From contig NC_088295.1 of assembly GCF_032854445.1 (NCBI RefSeq), positions 92,249,805-92,313,804 on the forward strand: 64,000 nt of DNA, in the 5' to 3' direction. This document shows positions 24,427-37,100 of the stretch, one piece after another. The translations under genes were made by a program, and so were the position numbers. Positions within the stretch are counted from its first letter, which is position 1; the number at the start of each line of letters is the position of its first letter. This stretch comes from Liolophura sinensis. Lineage: Eukaryota; Mollusca; Polyplacophora; Chitonida; Chitonidae. The notes below the pieces were generated by a model. That model saw only the letters and a list, made by a program, of their open reading frames with translations, did not search any database and was not told the origin of the DNA.

Positions 24427-25841
24427 ATTAACAGGCCTACAAAATAATAAACCATATAGCATGTAGCAATTTGCTAAAGTATTTAATTATTTGATCCGAC
24501 TGTTATTTAAAGCCATACATACTCAAGAATTTGTCACAGATTTATTTACTTTTGTTATATACAATGTACGGTTTATGAAATTCGTGAGGAAACCGGGGTG
24601 ATCGCAGTACATCACCAATCATGGCGGGTTATACTGACGAATTCTTCCACGTGCAACGTGTTCTGTCATATACTGGTAGGTCAAAGGTCACCAGAGAGCT
24701 GGATGGAAAACAACAAAAGACATCACCATCGACTGCTTATGGACAACAACGCAATAACGAGAGCCCCTTCCCCCACCACATCCCCAAATAAAGCACGGGC
24801 CGTAGATAGAAATCTTTTCAAATTAACCACACGGTCACTGTTCCCGCCTCCTGAACAATATCCGAATGTGCCGTACATGTGTGTTTGAAATAACGCCATA
24901 TAGTAGATTTGTCTCTGGAGGGAAACAATGTACGGGACCAGTTGTGTCTATGACGTTTTATATTGTCTTGTGGACTGAGATATATGATATATACACAATC
25001 TGTTTCGATACCGCGAAACCAATGGCTATAAAATACTGGTCGTTATCTCCCCTATACTCTCACTCTACATCATGTTTAATGCAGACGCAAGAATAAACTT
25101 ATAGGTCAATCGGCGTGTCTGCAATTGCTATAGCAACACCGTGAGGCATTAAGAACATAAACAGCGCCAATATCCCGTTTTACTTAATTCAAAGAGTAAG
25201 TCGTAGCCATGACAGCGGTTCATAACATTACTGAGACTAGCCCGCGTGAATCGGCACTCAATATAAGAGATCGATAAGCTATATTGGATGTACCTGATTT
25301 AATGGTCGAGGTCTGATATGTGACAATAGCTGACAATCTGACCCATAAATAATCAGACATCGAAGCCATCTGGGTATAAGCCTTAGGCTCATATACAAAC
25401 GGGGTTTTGACCATTTTTTAAATTAGAATAGGCAACAATACTTGAATTACTATACCTGTTCCCCATGCAGTACATGTTTAAAGCTGTATCCGAAATGTAG
25501 ATAAATATGACATGAAATTAGACGACTTGCTTTAATTAAAAGAAAACGAAGGCATGAAATGAAATGCATGAGCATCAGGAAAAAGGCCACTGAAAACTGT
25601 CTCAAATATATAATAAATATATTCACTTCATATTGTGTTAATATATTTACTTTAATAGTCTAAAGAAACAAGGGAAGATAAGACTTTATATACAGACATG
25701 TAGCTATACATACCCTATAAAAAAACCATGTTGCACCCTTGGTTTCAACTAGCTTTCTCAAAGCATTGTGCTGTAATCATACACTGAGACAAAACCCATG
25801 ATAAGAATACATCACTATATATGTATTTGTAATATATCTAG

Positions 25842-26362
<521 letters not shown>

Positions 26363-27411
26363 GGTGTCCTGGTCAGTCATGGTTCATAACCTCTACAGAC
26401 GCGTCATAGAATAGTTCAGCGTATACAGGAGAGGAAATTCAACCTCTATTGAGGTAATTAATCAATGAATGCTTGAGCTCCAATTGTAGTATCTTGTCTG
26501 CATGTTAACATCGGGAAAAACTGGATTATGTAAATAACGTAACATAAATGGAAAACCTATTTATATACTACAATATGAAATTAACACCATCGAGAAAAAA
26601 GATTTCATAAATGGTATTAATATAACCATGGCAACGCTTCATTTACGTCACAATATGATATTCATGTTATGCTCAGGAAAATCGCTGAGAGTGTGTGTCA
26701 AAACATGACATGTGAGACCTGTTTTTCTTGTAGCGCAAGAATCATATTGTATGAGATTAAAATTAAATCGCAGAAGTCAAGAATTTCATTGGTTGTGTTT
26801 TTTCTGCTGTAACTTAAAGTTTACAGCAGCTAAACTTAATCGAAAAACTGAAAACATTTCCTCAATAATTTGGCGAATGGCCCAGTTTTTTTTCAGCCCA
26901 TAAAAAGGATCGCCATCCTATAGAAGAAATTTATAAGAAAAATTCTCGACTGCTGCTTTAAACAATAATGAAATAAATAAATGAATCTCAGGTATGCCTC
27001 AGTGGTTCAATGATTAAGCAGCTAACATCTCAGGCCGGAGAATCTGTAAATAGATCAGCATTTATATAAGCACTGACAACGGCGTTCCATAGTTCAGTAA
27101 CAACTCTACTTTCCTCTACACATGCTGAAAGGAGAACGAGGAGCATGCTCACAAAGCGTCGATTTCATTATATAGGAAAGCACTGATTCCCCATGAAATC
27201 CATCTGCATTTTTTTAATAAAAACGATAAGAGTTTTCTCTCGCGCACATTGGATGACAATAGAGATTATTTGAATTTCGATATAAGGTTATTCATCACTA
27301 CCACTTATGGGTGGCAATACCCCAGGCAGAAAGACGTGCATATATGGTGTGTATAGCTTACATTACGTATATGGGGTAACATCTACCAGAGAGTATATTA
27401 AGTAATCCAGC

Positions 27412-27592
27412 TCATACTGGCTTCCTCTCCGGCCGTACGTGGGAAGGTCTGCAAGAAACCTGCGGATGGTCGTGGGTTTCCCCCGGGCTCCCCTCGGTTT
27501 CCTACCACCACCGTCGTATAAGTGAAATATTTTTGAGCACAGCGTAGAACACCAATCAGATACATAATTAAATAAATATACTAATTAACATC
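27412..27592 (+). mobile_element. SINE (family 1), 3' body
   Basis: The best preserved body of this family in the window: TCTCCGGCCGTACGTGGGAA, GTCTGC.AGAAACCTGCGGATGG, CCCCCGGGCTC, GGTTTCCTACCACC, CCGTCGTATAAGTGAAATA, then an AAATAAATA tail. Related pieces are at 22118 (reversed), 27878, 39326, 46180 and 46693. The 5' tRNA-like head is not clear here. Confidence 0.8.
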
Positions 27593-27877
27593 GAAAATTG
27601 CCTCCATTCAAACTTTCTTAAATTTTTCCAAATATAGACTGCATCTAGAGTCATTAATCACAATCTACAATCATAGAGCAGGAGATCGTTGGCGATACCT
27701 GGTGTGCATAATTAAAGGTAAATGTGGGTGCCTTGGTTAACTTGCAACAAGGGGCTGTGTAAACATGGATTTGCAAGGTGTTACTCTATAATACGAAAAC
27801 GTCGTTTTCAATGTTTAATCATTGCACTGTTCTGGAAATTTTTCGACATATAGGCCTACATATACTTATATTTTATA

Positions 27878-27946
27878 TTCAGTCGAAAAAGTGAAATATT
27901 CTTAGTACGGCGTAGAAAAACAATCAAATAAATAAATATATACAGT
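27878..27946 (+). mobile_element. SINE (family 1) tail fragment
   Basis: Only the terminal part is present: GTCGAAAAAGTGAAATATTC, TTAGTACGGCGTAGAAAAAC, AATCAAATAAATAAATAT. It is closer to the family consensus end than the copy at 27412. Confidence 0.75.
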
Positions 27947-28164
27947 AAGCCGTGAATTGTTATTACGGTAACAATATCTTTCGTTAAAATCATATATTTC
28001 TATATAAATTAGTTATAAGTCAAAGAGACTGAGATGTTAATTTTGATAACAAAACTGATCTTCTAATTTTACTTTGGATAACGGTTGAACCGTTTGTTGG
28101 ACCAACATCACTTTTCCACAAACTTACAAGACAACTGTTTCAAGGGAGATAATTCTGGTAACGG

Positions 28165-28172
28165 TATATAAA
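28165..28172 (+). promoter_or_regulatory. candidate TATA box of the 167-residue gene
   Basis: GGTATATAAAGC lies 49-56 bp upstream of the first ATG at 28221, predicting a transcription start near 28195 and a very short 5' UTR. Position and sequence both fit a focused TATA promoter. Confidence 0.55.
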
Positions 28173-28220
28173 GCAGGCAAGCACATCCGGGCACTGCGGA
28201 CTTTGTTGGTGACAACCAAG

Positions 28221-30923
28221 ATGGCAGCCACCATGATAGACTTGACACAATTTCCTCACAGAACGGAATTTAGTGGTACTTCTGAGGAAAATGTCGCATT
28301 TGCGAAAACATTCTGGCAATCTGTGCAATTACATCCGCCGATGGAATCCAGACTAGTTTCGAGCGATATACGACAGCGACTGAAAGTGGCCGCACCACGT
28401 TCACAAGGTGAGACATTATAGCGGTATGCCCAGCATGGCGATAGCGATCCAAATTATGACAATGCTGCTTACATGGATTTATTGGCAACTCGGATATGAA
28501 TTTACCCTTTATACCGGTTATACATTAACTGAGAAGTCTATCTTCAGAAGTCTGGCGCAAAGTTGCAATACGTATAAATAACAAATCGTTGAGGAATGAT
28601 CGAGGGGCATATACACAGGCTTATTTTCATTGAGTTACTTGTGTGTACTACCTACTTGTAAGAGTAATTAAAGAATAAATTGAACCCATTAGCCAAAAAT
28701 GTGATAAAATTTTGCTTTATTAATAATATTTTATCTTTCTCAGTGAAAGTTGTACGCCAAGTTCCAAAGGACGAAGCACCAGGTTTGTATAGACATGTCT
28801 GTTTTCTGTATAAGCATTTATATTTTACATTTACTATGGCATCTAGGCCTATACCTTGAATGATTGAGCTTGGTCAGCATGTCTGTATCTTTGTGTTACA
28901 TGTGACAAAGTTTGTCAGTTACTTGTCAGCATCATATGAGTGAGTATTCTTATGTATGCATTGTTATTCTTGTAAATGGGTAAATAAATTATGGTGTTGC
29001 TAAAGGACTCGACATCATTGTGCATGGCATTCAACTCCAGTCAGTCAGTCAATCAGTCTGTCAATAAATTTCACAATGCCTACATTTTGCATTAGCCCAT
29101 AAAGTATTTATTTCACACCACTCAACTTCTGTATTTTCTGTTTCTTTCTAGTACTATACTCCAATTTCCATTATGAATATTATTGCAGATTTAAAAAAAT
29201 TTTTTGTGCGTGCAAAAACTATTGAGAAAATGGAAGAAATCCAGCGGCTAAACAAACTGTCACAGTGTCGAGAAGAAGATTTACAGAGATTACAACGACA
29301 AAGGCAGGAAAGGATAAGGGTATGTTATAAACTGACATGACTTCATAATGTCTCTTGTGATATTTTATTTTTTTTCACCTGTTGATCACTTGAAATTTAT
29401 AGTGTACATGCGACAATCATACCCTGTTACCCATGATAATATCCTAAGGGATGAACAGGTGTAATGTTAACAGGGTGTCACAGTACTGACTAACCCACTA
29501 TAATTCCAGGAAATTGTCCCATTTGACAGACAGGTGTCACCCTCGCACAGTCTTACAGTTCCGACTAACCCACTTTGGGACATGTATGACACTGACAGGG
29601 CCTGGGGCACTCTAAGGGTTTACCACAGTATTTCCCCTCTGATATGCTTATTATGATAGTATCACAAGAGCCTATGTAACACTGAATGTAACACTCAACA
29701 ATACATACCCACTGTGGTCCCAGGATAATGTTCCCAGAGTCAGACAGGTGTTAGACTCAATTTGCCACAAGACTTACTTACTGTGGTCCCAGGATAATGT
29801 TTACAATAGTCAGACAGGTGTTAGACTCAGTTTGCCACAAGACTTACTTACCGTGGTCCCAGAATAATGTTTACAAGAGTCACACAGGTGTTAGATTCAA
29901 TGTGCTACAAGACTTACTTACTGTGGTCCCAGGATAATATTCCAAGAGTCAGACAGGTGTTACACTCAGTTTGCCACAAGACTTACTTACTGTGGTCCCA
30001 GGATAATGTTTACAATAGTCAGACAGGTGTTAGACTCAGTTTGCCACAAGACTTACTTACTGTGGTCCCAGAATAATGTTCCAATAGTCAGACAGGTGTT
30101 AGACTCAGTTTGCCACAAGACTTACTTACTGTGGTTCCAGGATAATATTCCAATAGTCAGACAGGTGTTAGACTCAGTTTGCCACAAGACTTACTTACTG
30201 TGGTCCCAGAATAATGTTCCAATAGTCAGACAGGTGTTAGACACAATTTGCCACAAGATTTACGTACTGTTCTCCCAGAATAATATTCCAAGAGTCAGCC
30301 AGGTGTTAGACTCAATTTGCTACAAGACTTACTTACTGTGGTCCCAGGATAATATTCCAAGAGTCAGACAGGTGTTGACTTACAGGGTGTGCTACTCTCA
30401 TGGGGTGTGTTAGCCCACAGGGTTTGCCACAATGTTCAGTCAGGTGTCACACTTCAGTACAGGGTTAGCTACCTTCACAAGGTTTGCCTCAATGTGGTGC
30501 TAGTATAATGTTCAGACAGGTGTCACCTTTTAGTACAGGGTGAGCTACCCTCACAGGGTATGCCACAATGCAGTGCGAGGATGAATGTTCAGACAGGTGT
30601 CACACTTTAGTACAGGGTGAGCTACCCTCACAGGGTTTGCCACAATGTGGTGCTAGGATAATGCACATTTAGCACATTGAATAATTTGTCATTTCAGGAA
30701 TGAATTTAGGTGCACTTAAAGAATTTGAACCATACCTGTGAATGGTCACCTGCATTGACTTTTTTATTTGTTGCAGAAAGATCTAGGTTCTCGTGAGCGT
30801 CGGATGCAGTCTGCACCAGCATGTCTGTCACATAGTAAGAGCCTGACGCAGGTCAACGAGACACTGGAAGCCGTGGAGGAAATCAAACAGCTAGACATCC
30901 CAGACTATGACTCTGATGAATGA
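28221..30923 (+). CDS. small unrecognised protein, 167 residues, four exons
   Basis: Exons 28221-28407, 28744-28782, 29189-29319 and 30777-30923 join in phases 1, 1 and 0 with good GT-AG signals and give 167 residues ending DIPDYDSDE then TGA. The start ATG follows a TATA box; a second in-frame ATG (28233) has a stronger GCCACCATG context and may be used instead. There is no signal peptide or membrane segment. The middle (residues about 76-125) is strongly charged and probably a continuous helix or coiled coil: [19 protein letters not shown], then repeated RLQRQRQE. The tail is acidic. I do not recognise the family. The consistent splicing makes it a real gene. By size and style it could be a small cytoskeletal or ciliary protein, but that is a guess. 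Confidence 0.85.
29715..30390. repeat. 69-bp minisatellite in intron 3 of the small gene
   Basis: About ten copies of a 69-bp unit (GTCAGACAGGTGTTAGACTC, AGTTTGCCACAAGACTTACT, TACTGTGGTCCCAGGATAAT, GTTCCAATA). Degenerate relatives extend left to about 29420 and right into the next array. The 69-bp period leaves a 23-codon repeating ORF that I treat as non-coding. Confidence 0.93.
30390..30675. repeat. degenerate 76-80-bp repeat related to the 69-bp array
   Basis: Three to four loose units with GTTCAGACAGGTGTCACACT, TTAGTACAGGGTGAGCTACC, CTCACAGGGTTTGCCACAAT. They share the CAGACAGGTGT and TTTGCCACAA blocks with the neighbouring 69-bp array and look like an older outer zone of the same repeat. 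Confidence 0.8.
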
Positions 30924-31505
30924 CCTGCTACAGACTGTTAACTTCAAAACAGATTATCCTGAGACCAGTGTTGCAAAGCTGTGCCAACCAGTGTCAGGAG
31001 TGACATCCATGAAGTGAGGATCACTTCACTAAATGATACTGATATAACATTGACACAGCTTTGTAATAATGAACCTGTCCTTCAGCAACAGCGTCACAGC
31101 CTTTGTGAGCATTGGCTCATCCTTTAATGTGTAAACATACCTATACATGTAGGTATATACTGCATGTGTGCATACATTACATACGAAAATCTGTGATATT
31201 CATTACTGTTACATGTTATATGTTCGTTGTTTGATTCCATTACTTCATGTTTGACAGGCTTTTACATTTTAATTACTCGTTATTTGTTTTCCTTATTCCC
31301 ACTTCTAGAGAGGTTCACTGGACTAAGTGTTTTGTCTTTAATCTGAAAGCATTGTTTCGTTGTTCAGTCAATGCCACTTGTCAAATGCAAAAATCGCATT
31401 AAACAGAGCACTTTTCATTTGACGAATCGAATTTTGACTGATTGACTCAACACTCTCACAGTCTTAAGCAAACATCATGATATGGTTTTAATAGAGTGGC
31501 GCATA

Positions 31506-31511
31506 AATAAA
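31506..31511 (+). terminator. candidate polyadenylation signal of the small gene
   Basis: The first AATAAA downstream of the stop codon at 30923 on the plus strand. It predicts a 3' UTR of about 600 nt. Confidence 0.4.
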
Positions 31512-32549
31512 ACATGTAATTGTTGTCAATATCTTTGAGATTTTTTTGTGTCTCTTACTAATATATTAAGAATATGGCCAACCTGAAATGTGAGAGATCA
31601 TAGTTTTCATCTTGAATTAGTATTTCAGCTTTCATTTGGCCATCATCTCCAGCAGTCTCTTTGTTTTTTTGGGTAAAAACTACTTTTCATTACAAATTCA
31701 GTCATAACAATTAAGTAGTTAAATATTGGTTTAGGACCATGTCCATCACAACAATTTCCATTACCTGCGACACTAATTTTCCACTTGTACATTGACAGTC
31801 AGTTTTAAGAGTGGAAGTAGCTGAAGTCACTGAGGTAAACCACTGACCTTTGGCAAGTCGCTGACAAGCTTTTGCATGTGTAATATACAGTCATCTACAT
31901 TATACTGATAGAAGACAAGTGCTCTTTGAACTTTGCTCAATGAGACTGGACAAATGGTCACATGAGGGTCATCAATCATTTTCAAAGCCTCACACACATT
32001 AAAGTAAGGGAATCAACAATTGTGGGACGACAGCTAGGAGGTGATAGACAAACACGATGACATCACAACTGTTACAGATGTCAGTTTACATACACTAACC
32101 TTTGGCAATGACCATAAAGATCCTAAGGATGACAGTCATATTCTATTCTGAAAATATCATCTGACTCACTATATGAAACATTAACACTGGAAAATCATTA
32201 TTTATTGTATTTACAACGGTTTATTTTATTCCTGGACAAAGAAAACGACCATGACAATCATTCTACAAATAGTTTACATCAGGTTAAGCATGTGTATGTA
32301 GCTACAGTGTTCCCCTAATGTGCACTTCATGTAACCTTCTGTGATGATACAGGCAAGGTAGAAAAATTATTTATCTGGCCTAAAAGTCAGAAAATGTCAG
32401 ACGACATTACAACAACATTACAGATTAATACAGGAATCATTTCAAGACAAAGGTATTTCTTCAGAACACATTGTTACCACAATCAAGAAAGTCACTCTAG
32501 ACAACTGCTCAATAGAATTTACTAACCCCAGGCCTGCAATGATATATGA

Positions 32550-32960
32550 GGTAGTGTTAATGTAACAAGTGCCGAGTAATCAAAACAAAATCAGTAGCAC
32601 TGTTAACACAACAGCACCGGAGTAATCACAACGAAACCAGGTGCAATGTAACAAGTGCCAAGGGAGCACAACACAATGGGAGGCACTGTTAACACAGCAG
32701 TGCTGGAGTAATCACAACAAAACTAGGTGCAATGTAACACGTGCCGAATAAGCACTACATAATCAGAGGCACTGTTACCACAGCAGTGCTGGAGTAATCA
32801 TAACGAAACCACTTGCAATGTAATAAGTGCCAAGTAAGCACAAGACAAGCAGAGGTAGTGTTAAAACAACAGTGCTGGAGTAATCACAACGAAACCACTT
32901 GCAATGTAATAAGTGCCAAGTAAGCACAAGACAAGCAGAGGTAGTGTTAACACGAAAGTG
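32550..32960. repeat. 86-bp tandem repeat, about 4.8 copies
   Basis: The landmark TGCAATGTAA recurs at 32642, 32728, 32814 and 32900, an exact 86-bp period. Each unit contains AGGCACTGTTAACACAGCAG and TGCTGGAGTAATCACAACGA. Confidence 0.95.
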
Positions 32961-33789
32961 TTACAGTACATGTAGGCATAGGCCTGTGTACAGAACTGTA
33001 TACCTACAGGGAGTTTTATAGCTCTTCAGTCTGAAACATTTTTATCCTGTACTACCTGCACCAACAGATGCTCAACCAATATGAGTATATTTACATAAAA
33101 AAATATGAGCACATAAAAAAAAAAAAATTCTCAACCTAATGGAAAACAGTTGAGCTTTTGGGGCACAATATCAGTGGGCACTTCACTGTATTGCTTGGTG
33201 ACACAAATCATAAAACGAAAGGAGGCTGAATAAAATAAATATTTAACAAGCCATTAAGCAATAACATGATCATTCTCCACATTATCTGATACATTCTATA
33301 TTTAGTATTAAAAAAATATACATGTATTCATTTCTCAAAAAACAGTTCTAATTTAGCTCTTTTTCTTATGCAAACTATACATTGCATGAACAGGATTTTT
33401 AGCTCTCGATATAGATAGACATACGTTCATCTCACTTCTTAAAATAAATCTTTGTTCAAGCTCATACATGTATGAGAACATAAAAATATGTCATCACAGT
33501 CAGTCATACTTGACACACATCGAAAAAACTTTAGCTCTCAAGTAACACGCTGCGTTTTGATTTCACATTACAGGATCAAACAACATAAGGTAGATGCTAA
33601 AATAAAGCATATATCAGTAGCAAATATTAATTAGTGCCTCAGAGACACACCTTGTCTGGAGAGGTGCAATAAAGGGAGGTAACCATTAACTTGCTATCCA
33701 AGACACCAATATGGAGGGCCTAGCTCAAGCAAACCTTTTTTGATCCTGGAAACAGTATGTTTTGATAACATTAAAGCATCACCAAAAGA

Positions 33790-34035
33790 AATTGCTCCAT
33801 CACCTGTTGAACCAGCTTCCGAGTTAAAACGTAATCATCAAATTCTGATACAAGCCTTCTCAGTAAAAACTGACTCATCCAACTCTGAAACAAGCCTTCT
33901 AAGTGAAAACTTACTCATCAAACTCTGAAACCAGCCTTCTAAGTGAAAACTTACTCATTAAACTCTGAAACCAGCCTTTTAAGTGAAAACTTACTCATCA
34001 AACTCTAAAACCAGCCCTCTCTGTGAAAACTCACT
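33790..34035. repeat. 40-bp degenerate tandem repeat near the ETHE1 3' end
   Basis: About five to six units with CAAACTCTGAAACCAGCCTT and CTAAGTGAAAACTTACTCAT. The array ends about 150 bp beyond the ETHE1 stop codon and is probably transcribed as 3' UTR or downstream sequence. Confidence 0.88.
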
Positions 34036-34183
34036 AATCAATCTCTATTATCAAACAGGTGATGTAAACACATTACCACATACCTAGAAATTATGTACAA
34101 ACATCTTTCTCCAAAAACAAAAACTGCTTGTTTGCACTACATATGCTCCCTGCTCCTGTACTACTTGCTGTTTCATTGGGCCG

Positions 34184-37100
34184 TCAGCTCTCTGGCACCT
34201 CAAACACTCCACAAGCCATGTTAGCAGGTAGGGCTCGATCTGTCAGGCACAGAAAATACAGCTTACCACACAGAATACATGCTATGCTAGTGTTGCTATG
34301 AACGAAGTTGGAAAATCTTTAAGTTACTTTTTAAATTAAATTTGTGGAAATGGACACAGTCTGACAATATTTAGTTCATTATACCAGAGAACAGAGAAAC
34401 TGTTGATAGAATATCCTACTGTGGTATCTAGTATGTGTGTCCTCTTGTGTGTCCTGATCTGTGCTGCTGACAGCTCCTGTACACATACACATATCCAAAC
34501 AAAATAAATACCTTTCTGCCATACTGGTAGAGAAATTAGGAAACAGGAGATAATTATTACCAATTTGTTTTGGGTAGGGCAGATTGAGTTCTCCCATCAC
34601 TCTGATAAATTCCTCTCTCTTCCTCCTCAATCGAAGATTACACCGTTTTTCCTCTTCCACCGTTGTCATTGTCTGGCCTGTCAAAAAGTCATTGACTGAC
34701 TGTCAGACTATGGGTTTGATATCCAGATATTTGATGTGTTTGTTTGTTTAGGTTTCAACATCAACTGAAACATTGCTTCTCAAATCACAACATCTCATTG
34801 TAGCTTAATAGCTAGTCATGATGAAGACATGCCACCTTACTGGAATGCCATCCCATGATGACGACATGTCACTTTACTGGAATGCCATGTCATGACGAAG
34901 ACATGTCACCTCACTGGAGTGCCATGTCATAATGAAGACATGCCACCTCACTGGAATGCCATGTCATGATGACGACATGTCACTTCACTGGAATGCCATG
35001 TCATGACGAAGACATGCCACCTTACTGGAATGCCATCTCATGATGAAGACATGTCACCTCACTGGAGTGCCATGTCATAATGAAGACATGTCACTGCACT
35101 GGAATGCCATGTCATAATGAAGACATGTCACCGCACTGGAATGCCATGTCATAATGAAGACATGTCACCTCACTGGAATGCCATGTCATGATGACGACAT
35201 GTCACTTCACTGGAATGCCATGTCATGACGAAGACATGCCACCTTACTGGAATGCCATCTCATGATGAAGACATGTCATCTCACTGGAATGCCATGTCAT
35301 GACGAAGACATGCCACCTTACTGGAATGCCATCTCATGATGAAGACATATCACCTCACTGGAATGCCATGTCATGATGAAGACATGCCACCCCACCGGAA
35401 TGCCATGTCATGATGCCATTCTCAGTCACAGTGTATAGACAGCTTTGCACTCTGTCAATCCTCTCCTACTGGATGCCTCTTGTGAGAGATAAGAGGGCCC
35501 TTTAAGCGCTACCACTTACAATGAGGACACTCTAACCCAATCCCTTATAATACAAGTATAAAATTTTTACAGTGTTCCTAGATTTAATACAAGACTAACT
35601 TAAAATATTGTCTTGGAATGAAAAACAACATGCCATTTGGTGGCATAAAGAGATGCACTGCCAACAAATAAAGAGAGGAGTAGGCTACATGTCTGAACTA
35701 TTGAAAAGTTCCATGCTGCATGGAGAGGTACAACTACCTTTATCAGCCAAATGGTGAGTCTTATATGTGACATCATGAGCAGGTACTTCTATTCACCTTC
35801 GTAATAATGAACAGGTGTTGATATTTACCTGTGTACTGAAAAGCTCCAACCTTTTCAACCTGTGCAGCCATGAACAGGTGTTAATACCTACCCATGTAAT
35901 CATGAGCAGGTGTTTCTACTTACCTATGTAAGGTGCTGGAACCTACCTGTGTAACCAGGAACATGTATTGATACCTCCCTACCTCATTGGCAAGTCTTGA
36001 TAGTTACCTGAATAATCATAAACAGGTGTTGATACTTACTTGTATAATCATGATCAGGCGTTGACAGTTAACTGATTAATCATGAGCATGGGTTTTCACT
36101 TACCTGTGTAATCATGGGCGGGAAACAACACAAAGTTATCTGGCAAAGTGAAAATCTTCGAGTGAACCGAGTCATACAAGGTACCAGCATTTCCTGAAAG
36201 AAGAAATATTTTCATGAAAGTATTTCCTGTCAAAGTGTCCTTACATTTATATATGAAGAGTGAAACATGGTACAGTGTTATCATGCTGGGAAAGTTTACC
36301 TATGAAGAATAATTCATCTAGAGAGAGACAGTCACGTAACTAACCTTGCTGAAAGTCTGTGCGGCCACATCCTCGCACAAGGAGAGCATCACCTGTGAAT
36401 GCCATTCCCTTCTCATGCCAGACGTATGTCATACAACCTGGAAATATACAGTGTTGCTCATGTCATACACACGGATGAGACAGACACTGGGATGGAAACT
36501 AAACAACAAACTCATAATTTTTATGTTTTCAGCATTTCTGAATTAAATTCTGTACATCTTCCTGAAGTATTTTTTGCATAAATAAAGAGGAATTTCTCCA
36601 AAAAAGAGGAAAAATCTCCTGCCTGCATACAACTTGGAAATATACAGTTTTACTCATGTCATACAGCCTGGAAACATACAGTGTAAACTATACCGCTCAT
36701 GTCATACAGCCTAGAAACACACAGCGTAAGCTACACTGCTCATGTTAACAGCCTGGAAACACACAGTGTAAACTACACTGCTCATGTCATACAGCCTGGA
36801 AACACACAGTGTAAGCTACACTGCTCATGTCATACAGTCTGGAAAAACATAGTGTAAGCTACACTGCTCATGTCATACAGTCTGGAAATACACAGTGTTG
36901 CTCATGTCATACAGGGTGGAAAAATACAGTGTTGCTCATGTCATACAGCCTGGAAACACACAATGTAAACTACACTGCTCATGTCATACAGCCTGGAAAC
37001 ACACAGTGTTGCTCATGTCATACAGGTCGGAAAAATACAGTGTTGCTCATGTCATACAGCCTGGAAACACACAATGTAAACTACACTGCTCATGTCATAC

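Larger units (their letters stand above)
30924..34183. other. 3.3-kb interval between two convergent genes
   Basis: It holds the 3' UTR of the small gene, presumably the 3' UTR of ETHE1 from the other side, an 86-bp tandem repeat (32550-32960) and a 40-bp repeat (33790-34035). No other coding signal is visible. Confidence 0.7.

Noticed and set aside
26990-27060. tRNA-like head (CTCAGTGGTTCAATGATTAAG) of a further SINE
   Set aside because: Too decayed and not contiguous with the family-1 body at 27412; not supportable as a separate element.
29320-30675. Whether the 69-bp array in the small gene is also derived from the exon 3 donor
   Set aside because: The exon end AGGATAAGG|GTATGTT loosely resembles the unit's AGGATAATGTT, but the array starts about 100 bp away and the match needs gaps. 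Not counted as junction-derived.
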